Positions 57,911-64,000 of a stretch of DNA of 64,000 nucleotides are shown here, in pieces (the first letter of the stretch is position 1; each line of letters opens with the position of its first letter). The notes below the pieces were generated by a model. It had not been told where the DNA came from, ran no database searches, and was given only the letters and a program-made list of their open reading frames with translations. A program made the translations under genes and the position numbers. The stretch spans positions 40,950-104,949 of the forward strand of contig WHVD01000233.1 in NCBI GenBank assembly GCA_015178975.1. Direction: 5' to 3'. Source of the DNA: Hysterangium stoloniferum (taxonomy: Eukaryota; Basidiomycota; Agaricomycetes; Hysterangiales; Hysterangiaceae).

Positions 57911-59956
57911 CTATACTAGGTGTCGAAGAGCATCTGGGACACCGCCCCAAGCTTCCTGTGAGGATCCCCCAAGGTCCAAAATGAGGTTTCCCCATCGTTC
58001 CCTTTTTACTCTGAAGGATTCAGCTATTCTCGCCCGAGTCAAATCACTAGAATTCCTGTACAAGGAGTCGGCCCATCGTCTGTAGGCTTTCTCTCTGCAA
58101 CGAACGACTGCGCGGACACTAACCGGCGGAGCGGAAATCCGCGCGAGAAGAGGAGCATTGGGGAGGGGAAACGAAGACGCGGGCAGTGGGGCAGGAACGT
58201 GTGGCTGCATGGTGGTCTCTGTGGGAGGCGTCAGGACGAGGGCCTCGAGTAAATCTACTAAGCCAGCAATAGAGAGGACATTTGCTGAGTCTGGGGGCAG
58301 ACGGTGAAGCTCCACTATGATGTGCCGGAACATAGAGAGTTTAATCTCCTGTGCTGCTCGTGCAAAGTTCTTCCCCTCTGTGAGATCCTCGAAGGAGAGA
58401 TAGAAATCCTCCATTATCTCCGACAATGGAGCCAGACCACGACAACCCTTGAGGCTCCCTTGAAGGACCGGTTGCTGAAGTACTGGCACGAGCTGTGATA
58501 GCACCCTTCTGACAGGAAACTGTTCGGAAGGGTAGTTGACAGCTACTCGCATCCAGAAAGTTGTGGATACGGGCTCAGTGAGGGGAACTGGGCTGTCAAG
58601 GACGGGAATAGGGGATTGTTCTCGGAGAGGAGTGGTGGCTTTCTGCATCTCCTTCGCCTTTCTGCTTGCCATGGGATCGATGACGTCCGGTGTAGGGGGG
58701 TCCAAATCGACATCCATTCGCTCTGGTGGAAGGTCCTGGATAGGGCTACCCAAGGACACGCAATATGAATACGGAGAGTCGGGAGGGATACCCGGTGACG
58801 GCGGAAGTTGGGTCGGTACCGGTATAGCTTTCGGGGAGGGAGAGAGATGAGGCGCCAGAATTGGGGAAGGTTCGCGTTGGGCTGAGGGAGTGTGTGCCGG
58901 GTGGAGGATGGGAGGGGGCCTCGACATCCCAAGTGAGGTTGGGACCGGTACAGCTTTTGAAGAGGGAGGTAAATGAGGCGTTAGAATCGGGGCTGAAGGA
59001 GTGTGTGTAGGGTGAATGATGGGAAGGGGCCTCGACGTTGGCGAGAGATGTGGGACCGGAATCATGGAAGGTTCGTGTTCCAGTGACTGTTGACTAGGGC
59101 GGTGACCCCTCCATACTCTGGATGACGGTCTCCGCGTTTGTCTTTGGTTGGGGTCGCTGGTTACGAAATGAACTTTAGACGGGAGAAGGAACCCTTCATG
59201 GCAATCCTCTCCCAGAGATCGGATGCTATACACGCCATTCCTGTTCTCATCCTCCTCCTCATCCTCGTCCGAGGAAAACTCAATTGGTCCCCTACGGTAT
59301 CCCTTTTCTTGTTGGGGCAGTGTTTGACCGTCCCCTCGGGTAAGAACTATGCGTTGCAACTTAATGCGTCGAAGTAGCTCCCAGTCGTAAAAGATGGTAC
59401 CCTCCTTCTCCTTCCAGCTCTTGGTTCCCGTCGTCCTAATACAAGGCGTCCCACCCTCGCTATCATCGGTCTCCGCAAAGTCGGCCCATTTCTCTCCCGC
59501 GGGGGGAAGGATCGGCATGGAAGCTCTGTTTCCGCATTGCGCTCTGTACTCACGCCGCTGCCACTTGGAGGGGACTCCTTCTCTTGCTCCCCTCGCCTCC
59601 TGTTGACTTCTATACTCAGCACGCCTTTCTCTTTTGCGGGTGAGTCTCCTTGTGTTGTGTTCTTCCATGAACATTTCCTGCTTCCGCATGCTAGCAGCGA
59701 CTTCCTCAGATGACGGTCTGACGGAGGGGCCTAACGGCTTGCTCCAATCCGTACCGGTATTTTTCCCCGGCTCATCACCAAAGGAGAAAGTCGACAGGGG
59801 GGTTGATTCTTGGGTACCCCAATTGCTCTCGACATTGTCTGTACGAGGCACATGGGTGATGAATCCCCCACTGGTCGTGGATGTACTGGCTGTCGGGGCT
59901 CGTGGGACCTTTTTGAACTTAGGGAGGACTTGCTTGTTTTGTTGGAAAGGGAGCAT
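57911..59956 (-). CDS. Extra ORF (681 aa) between pol and 3' LTR of the chromovirus
   Basis: Intact frame in the same orientation as pol, start MLPFQQNKQVLPKFKKVPRA at 59956, ending 10 bp before the polypurine tract. No domain recognised. The N-terminal third is charged (RRLTRKRERRAEYRSQQEAR). An acidic stretch FSSDEDEEEDENRNG follows. The middle is Pro-rich with an imperfect tandem repeat of about 40 residues (RPLPIIHPTHTPSAP / RPPPILHPAHTPSAQ; both units end in a KAVPVPT- or KAIPVPT-type motif). The C-terminal 200 residues look folded and helical (EIMEDFYLSFEDLTEGKNFA, RWADSLYRNSSDLTRARIAE). There is no membrane segment or signal peptide, so it is not an envelope. It does not resemble the gag at 55.3 kb. 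Probably an element-encoded accessory protein. Confidence 0.6.
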   Translation of the reverse strand: MLPFQQNKQVLPKFKKVPRAPTASTSTTSGGFITHVPRTDNVESNWGTQESTPLSTFSFGDEPGKNTGTDWSKPLGPSVRPSSEEVAASMRKQEMFMEEHNTRRLTRKRERRAEYRSQQEARGAREGVPSKWQRREYRAQCGNRASMPILPPAGEKWADFAETDDSEGGTPCIRTTGTKSWKEKEGTIFYDWELLRRIKLQRIVLTRGDGQTLPQQEKGYRRGPIEFSSDEDEEEDENRNGVYSIRSLGEDCHEGFLLPSKVHFVTSDPNQRQTRRPSSRVWRGHRPSQQSLEHEPSMIPVPHLSPTSRPLPIIHPTHTPSAPILTPHLPPSSKAVPVPTSLGMSRPPPILHPAHTPSAQREPSPILAPHLSPSPKAIPVPTQLPPSPGIPPDSPYSYCVSLGSPIQDLPPERMDVDLDPPTPDVIDPMASRKAKEMQKATTPLREQSPIPVLDSPVPLTEPVSTTFWMRVAVNYPSEQFPVRRVLSQLVPVLQQPVLQGSLKGCRGLAPLSEIMEDFYLSFEDLTEGKNFARAAQEIKLSMFRHIIVELHRLPPDSANVLSIAGLVDLLEALVLTPPTETTMQPHVPAPLPASSFPLPNAPLLARISAPPVSVRAVVRCREKAYRRWADSLYRNSSDLTRARIAESFRVKRERWGNLILDLGGSSQEAWGGVPDALRHLV

Positions 59957-60304
59957 TATAGCACGATAAAAGTGGTGAAGTTGAAGATAGAGGGAAGGGC
60001 TGTAGATAGGTGAAGGACGTGGTGTGAAAGATAAAGAAAATTTATGCGAATTTACGTGTACTTTTTTTTATATATATTGAATTGAAACTCCGCTCGGTTG
60101 GTCGTTAAATAAAATTCATTAATTGTGGCCGGGTTTTGGGGAAATGTGTCCGCTGCCAATTAATGGTTGTCCCAATCGACTGAAGGGATAGAAAAATGAA
60201 AAAGAATAAAAGCCAACGAGATGGCTCACTGAATAACTGAGATATTTCTGAAAGGAAGTTACAAAAGAGAGGGAATAGATGATTCCTTGAGCGCATATAT
60301 CCCG
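59957..60304 (-). other. Spacer between pol and extra ORF of the chromovirus
   Basis: 348 bp of AT-rich sequence with no coding signal. It includes a T-run and ttttatatatattg at about 60063-60079. It could hold a promoter or splice acceptor for the extra ORF, but no such signal can be shown. Confidence 0.4.
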
Positions 60305-63300
60305 TTAAATGTTGAACAGCGCCTTGTATGCCCTCAGAAGTGCCGGAGCATTTCTAAGGTCAGTGCTGCTTAACCACGAATCCTCCTCGGGTCCATAACC
60401 TTTCCAGCGCACCCTAAATAGCAGACGATTTCGCTGTTTCCTATGTCCAACAATAGCTTTGACTTCATATTCTTCATGATCTGATTTCAACTCTCTTAGG
60501 TTCTCAAGTTGGGGTCTCGGACCTAGCTTGGAAGGAGAGGGTTGATATTTCCGCAGATGATCCCGATTAATGACTGGATGCATAGGATACTCCGGGGGAA
60601 TCTTAAGCCTAAATACTTGAGAGTTCAATTTCTCAAGGACCTTGAATGGTCCAATCCGTCTTTGTATTAGTTTCTTCCCCGTTCCCTTGACTTCCACCAG
60701 TTCGAGGGAGTGGGGGTTCACCAATACAAAGTCTCCCTCAGAGATATCTTCTACAGGTCTTTGCTTCTTGTTATACGCTCGTGCTTGAATCTCTTGGGCT
60801 CGAGCGATTGAATCCCGCGCCATCTGCCGATGATTTTCTAGCTCGAGGATCCATTGGTCGGCCATAGGGCTGTCTGATAGTTCTCTAGGAACTAGGGGCT
60901 CGTCACCTCCTAGGACTCGAGACATTCCTCTTGGGAGGTATCCCATTAATAAGAAGGCTGGGGCGTAGTTTGTGGAACTGTGAACAGTCGAGTTGTATGC
61001 GTGAACAACTACTACCTCAATCCACTGGGACCAGCTTTCCTTAGCAGAGGCACAATAGGCTCGGAGCATCTGTTCTATGGTCGCATTCATATTCTCCGTT
61101 TGCCCATCCATTTGAGGATGATGAGCCGAAGATACCGCAAGGGTGGTACCATAGATCTTACAGACTTCCCGCCAAAACCTGCAGGTCCATCTCTTATCCC
61201 GGTCACAGATTATTCGAGAGGGCAGTCCGAAGGGGCTTGCTACCTGTTTGACAAATATTCGTGCGAATCCTTCAGCCGTAAGGTTCAAAAAGGTAGGTAT
61301 TGTAATAGCGTAATGTGTCAATTTATCAACGGCGACGAAGACTGCAGAATACGAATCCTTTCCTGAATCGGGTAGTCCAGTGATTAAGTCCATAGAAACT
61401 ACCTCGAATGGCCTAAAAGGTACGTCAGCCGGTCTGAGGGCTCCTTGACGAGTGGTGCGATCGACTTTGGTTTTTTGGCAGATGTCGCAGGTACACGCAT
61501 ACGACACGCAATCTTGTAGCATTCTTGGCCAAAAGAACCGGTCTTTCATCAGGTTGAACAACCGCTGGCCTCCGGCGTGTGCTCCCTCAAAAGGGCTATC
61601 ATGTACCAACCTTAGAATCGAGTTAATCATAGTTCTGGGTACACAGACTCGACTTTTCCAGTCCGAGTCGCGAAAGTACAGGAGTCGGTTTGCTCCCACG
61701 AAGTAGTGAGAAGGAGTAACAACCACGTTGGGTGAAGGGGTATCTAGAGCGTAGAGATTCCTGAAAACGGGGTCCTTTGAATAACCCTCTAGAAATTTCT
61801 TTATATATCCCTCCTCGATGCTGATTAGTAGCTGAGGATGACGCAATGCGAAGTCAGACTTGTCTTCCTGGTCATTCCTTATTGCGTTATGAGAATCCCA
61901 TTCTGACCGTCGGACCTTTTGAGTTACTCCGAAAGGTTCCATAGAATTGAGTATGGTAGAGAAGACCGCTTTCTTAGCGGGTTCGTCCTTCCATAGTTTT
62001 TCTTCAGTACTCTTGTCCAGAGAGGTCGAGGTGATAGCCTGCAAATCATCTCTAATAGGGCTCACGAAAGCTGGTACCCGAGGGAGTCTGGACAGAGGAT
62101 CCACGTTGCTGTGAACTCTCCCTGCTCGATGCAAAATCTCGAGACCTGGAAATGCAGCATATATCGCCCCCCATGCGGCTAGTCGACGATTAGTGTTCTC
62201 GTAAGATCTAGCCCATTGCAGAGCTGCATGGTCCGTAATGAGCAGGACATGTTCACCTTCAATGAAAGGTTGAAAGTGGACTAGTCCCTCCTTTGCTGCT
62301 AATGCTTCCCGTTCAGTAGCAGAATAGTTACGCTCAGCGCTTTTCAGCATGCGACTCCAATATGCAATGACTCGTTCAACAGTAACTTCGGTCGCCTCAA
62401 AAGTGGATCCCCACGAATCCGACCGCTCAATCTCGGGCTGTTTGGTTTTGTACCGATGAACAAAGGATGGCACGTCCTGCACACGGTCAAAAGCCAATTT
62501 GGCTTGGGCATAGATTTTAGTGTCCACTAAGTCTCCTAAAGCCATCTTCTGGACTTGTTGGAGGCAACAACCCAAGGCAAAATCCGAAGCGTCCGTATAC
62601 AATCGGTAGGGCATCCCACTAACTGGATGTCCCAGCACTGGAGCTGATCCTAATGCGGTTTTAACATCCTCATAAGCTCGGACATGTTCAGCAGTCCACG
62701 TCCAGGGTGTTCCCTTTTTTAGGAGCGAAAATAAAAGGGACACCATCCATGAATAGAATGGTATATATGCTGAAAAGTAAAGGACCATTCCAAGGAACCG
62801 TTGTAGGTCAGAAACCTTAGTGGGTGGGGCCAATTCCAATATAGCGCGAACCTTTTCTTGGTGGGTTGAAAAACCCAGCCTAGATACTTTATGACCCAAT
62901 AACAATATCGAATTATATCCGATAAAACATTTCTTGGGAGAGAGTGTGATACCGGCCGAAGCGATAGCGCCAAGCACCTGATTCAGGTGAAGCAAATGAT
63001 CATCCCAGTTCTTAGAGAATACGACTATGTCATCGATGTAGACTAAACAAAAAATCCACAAGTAGGGTGCTAAAACTGTTTGCATGACACGCTGAAATGT
63101 GGAGGGGCCATTTCTGAGCCCAAATGGCATCCTTTTAAATTGCCACAGCCCTCTATGGGATCTAAAGGCTGTTTTGGGTTTATCGTCCTCCAACATTTCT
63201 AATTGAGTAAACCCGGCTAGCGCATCGAAAGAAGAAAGAACATTTGACCCCGACAGCGCCTGCATAATCTCCGATTGACGTGGTAAAGGGAATTCGTCTG

Positions 63301-63832
63301 GAACAGTGAGATGATTAAGTTTCTGATAGTCGATGACCACCCGTGGTTTACCATTGCGATATACTACAAAGGCTGGCGCTCCCCAGGGGCTTTTAGATGG
63401 TTCAATGACACCCTGTTCGAACCAGGTATCCATTTGCTCATCTATAACTCTCCTATTGGCAGGGGACGAAGGGAACATAGGCATGGATATGGGCTGGGCT
63501 CCCTCTTTCAAGGGGACAGGGACTCTACATTCCACTTGCCCTAACCGTCCGTCGACTCCGAAAGCCTTAACGTTCTCAGTCAAAACTGATCTGAGACGTG
63601 GCAGGACCTCCGTTGGTATATCCGGTCCCAAATTGACTAACTTGTGAAGATCCTCTGAGGTGAATTTCTCATTATCAGCCACTGCAGCCGTCTTAGGACC
63701 AGGCAGTTCGAAATCGTCTGCAATCTCTGGTTCAACAGATGGCTTAGGCCTTTCTGAGGCGACTTGACGGTCCTCCTCAAGTTGAGAGAGACTTTCGATA
63801 AGGTGTGCGATCTTGGTCGTGCCTGCTACCAT
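60305..63832 (-). CDS. Ty3-type chromovirus Pol (RT, RNase H, integrase, chromodomain), 5' part missing
   Basis: 1175-residue open frame. RT: KPRVVIDYQKLNHLTVPDEF, SSFDALAGFTQLEM and YIDDIVVFSK (about residue 265) carry the three catalytic Asp. RNase H: YTDASDFALG, ATEREALA and TDHAALQW; an insert of about 60 residues lies between the first strand and ERVIAYWSRMLKSAERNYSA. Integrase: zinc-finger His/His/CTCDICQKTK, then the D (VVSMDLITGLPDSG), D (ICDRDKRW) and E (HHPQMDGQTENMN) residues. The C-terminus is a chromodomain, YEVKAIVGHRKQRNRLLFRV followed by RWKGYGPEEDSWL, ending KALFNI. Upstream of 63832 all frames have stops within the 168 bp left, so the protease side is either frameshifted or joined differently. 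No stop occurs inside, which suggests recent activity. Confidence 0.93.
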   Translation of the reverse strand: MVAGTTKIAHLIESLSQLEEDRQVASERPKPSVEPEIADDFELPGPKTAAVADNEKFTSEDLHKLVNLGPDIPTEVLPRLRSVLTENVKAFGVDGRLGQVECRVPVPLKEGAQPISMPMFPSSPANRRVIDEQMDTWFEQGVIEPSKSPWGAPAFVVYRNGKPRVVIDYQKLNHLTVPDEFPLPRQSEIMQALSGSNVLSSFDALAGFTQLEMLEDDKPKTAFRSHRGLWQFKRMPFGLRNGPSTFQRVMQTVLAPYLWIFCLVYIDDIVVFSKNWDDHLLHLNQVLGAIASAGITLSPKKCFIGYNSILLLGHKVSRLGFSTHQEKVRAILELAPPTKVSDLQRFLGMVLYFSAYIPFYSWMVSLLFSLLKKGTPWTWTAEHVRAYEDVKTALGSAPVLGHPVSGMPYRLYTDASDFALGCCLQQVQKMALGDLVDTKIYAQAKLAFDRVQDVPSFVHRYKTKQPEIERSDSWGSTFEATEVTVERVIAYWSRMLKSAERNYSATEREALAAKEGLVHFQPFIEGEHVLLITDHAALQWARSYENTNRRLAAWGAIYAAFPGLEILHRAGRVHSNVDPLSRLPRVPAFVSPIRDDLQAITSTSLDKSTEEKLWKDEPAKKAVFSTILNSMEPFGVTQKVRRSEWDSHNAIRNDQEDKSDFALRHPQLLISIEEGYIKKFLEGYSKDPVFRNLYALDTPSPNVVVTPSHYFVGANRLLYFRDSDWKSRVCVPRTMINSILRLVHDSPFEGAHAGGQRLFNLMKDRFFWPRMLQDCVSYACTCDICQKTKVDRTTRQGALRPADVPFRPFEVVSMDLITGLPDSGKDSYSAVFVAVDKLTHYAITIPTFLNLTAEGFARIFVKQVASPFGLPSRIICDRDKRWTCRFWREVCKIYGTTLAVSSAHHPQMDGQTENMNATIEQMLRAYCASAKESWSQWIEVVVVHAYNSTVHSSTNYAPAFLLMGYLPRGMSRVLGGDEPLVPRELSDSPMADQWILELENHRQMARDSIARAQEIQARAYNKKQRPVEDISEGDFVLVNPHSLELVEVKGTGKKLIQRRIGPFKVLEKLNSQVFRLKIPPEYPMHPVINRDHLRKYQPSPSKLGPRPQLENLRELKSDHEEYEVKAIVGHRKQRNRLLFRVRWKGYGPEEDSWLSSTDLRNAPALLRAYKALFNI

Positions 63833-64000
63833 TAAACCTTTCTCCTCGAGTGACCTGGGCTTGTGAGCCCAACGAGCGGGTCATGAATTATCCCTATTGT
63901 CTCCCTCGTCGGATAGTCTTAGGGGTTAGCAATGGATTGGCTAAAGGTACTGCCGCACTATTCCTTGAAATTGCCGTGATTGGTGTGGCTAATATAGAAC
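63833..64000 (-). other. Upstream part of the chromovirus pol, frame unresolved
   Basis: The minus-strand sequence before the RT frame has stops in all three frames. One frame reads SILATPITAISRNSAAVPLA and then NPLLTPKTIRRGRQ before a stop. It may be the linker to protease with a frameshift, or a start region for a separate pol ORF. The window edge prevents a decision. Confidence 0.35.

Larger units (their letters stand above)
57240..64000 (-). mobile_element. Minus-strand chromovirus, 3' part (pol-extra ORF-PPT-LTR)
   Basis: Reading the minus strand from the right edge: pol, 348-bp spacer, extra ORF, polypurine tract, LTR. Gag, primer-binding site and 5' LTR would lie right of the window. 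Its coding frames are open, in contrast to the decayed element it inserted into, so it is the youngest layer. Confidence 0.8.

Noticed and set aside
58304..59969. Plus-strand frames opposite the extra chromovirus ORF
   Set aside because: Shorter than the 681-codon minus-strand frame, wrong orientation for the element, and without recognisable features.

Overview
The window looks like the nuclear genome of a filamentous basidiomycete, most likely an Agaricomycete. Genes are dense, on both strands, and split by many 45-65 nt GT-AG introns. The gene set fits this: a TALE homeobox regulator, a Ste7-type MAPKK, a Cdc11/Nud1 septation scaffold, a fungal EAF6, an MBOAT-type wax-synthase-like enzyme and an F-box-type LRR protein. 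Ty3-type chromovirus and LINE-like debris with agaricomycete-style protein motifs points the same way. No rRNA, tRNA or CRISPR was seen.

Layout. 0.7-1.8 kb: ornithine cyclodeaminase/mu-crystallin family enzyme (+). 2.0-6.4 kb: meiotic MutS homologue MSH5 (+). 6.4-8.2 kb: no gene seen. 8.2-10.1 kb: family III CoA-transferase (-), divergent from a Rictor/Avo3/Ste20 TORC2 subunit (10.2-15.7 kb, +). 15.9-16.8 kb: ribosomal protein L17/uL22 (+). 17.1-20.1 kb: MFS sugar transporter (-). 20.5-21.8 kb: RNase P/MRP subunit Rpp1/Rpp30 (-). 22.1-23.6 kb: Ctk2-like cyclin (-). 23.7-24.9 kb: G-patch protein with two SUMO-interaction-like motifs (+). 25.3-27.2 kb: F-box/LRR-type protein (-). 28.0-29.2 kb: PQ-loop transporter (-). 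29.4-30.6 kb: prohibitin-2 (+). 30.9-31.5 kb: ESCRT-I Vps37 (-). 31.6-32.4 kb: exosome Rrp40 (+). 32.6-33.2 kb: Eaf6 (-). 33.6-35.0 kb: wax-synthase-like acyltransferase (+). 35.6-40.9 kb: Cdc11/Nud1 LRR scaffold (+). 40.9-45.3 kb: a 4.4 kb gene-free tract leading into a TALE homeobox gene (45.3-46.8 kb, +). 47.5-48.9 kb: Surf6/Rrp14 (-). 49.0-50.6 kb: Ste7-like MAPKK (+).

From about 51.5 kb to the right edge the DNA is transposon-derived and nested. A minus-strand LINE-like element (3' parts at 51.6-52.5 and 54.2-54.6 kb) is interrupted at 54,576/54,577 by the 5' LTR of a plus-strand LTR element. The gag of that element carries three in-frame stops and is cut at 57,239/57,240 by the 3' LTR of a second, minus-strand chromovirus. 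The chromovirus shows its LTR, polypurine tract, an unusual 681-residue extra ORF, and an open RT-RNase H-integrase-chromodomain polyprotein; its 5' end lies outside the window.

The genes are mostly single-copy housekeeping or regulatory genes with no pathway clustering. Several divergent pairs are very close (44-165 bp between start codons) and probably share promoters. The most unusual signals are splicing oddities (a GC-AG intron in MSH5, an apparent 31-nt intron in RICTOR, a 12-nt microexon in the sugar transporter), the extra chromovirus ORF, and a 45-nt sequence shared by an LTR end and the antisense of the LINE-like ORF.
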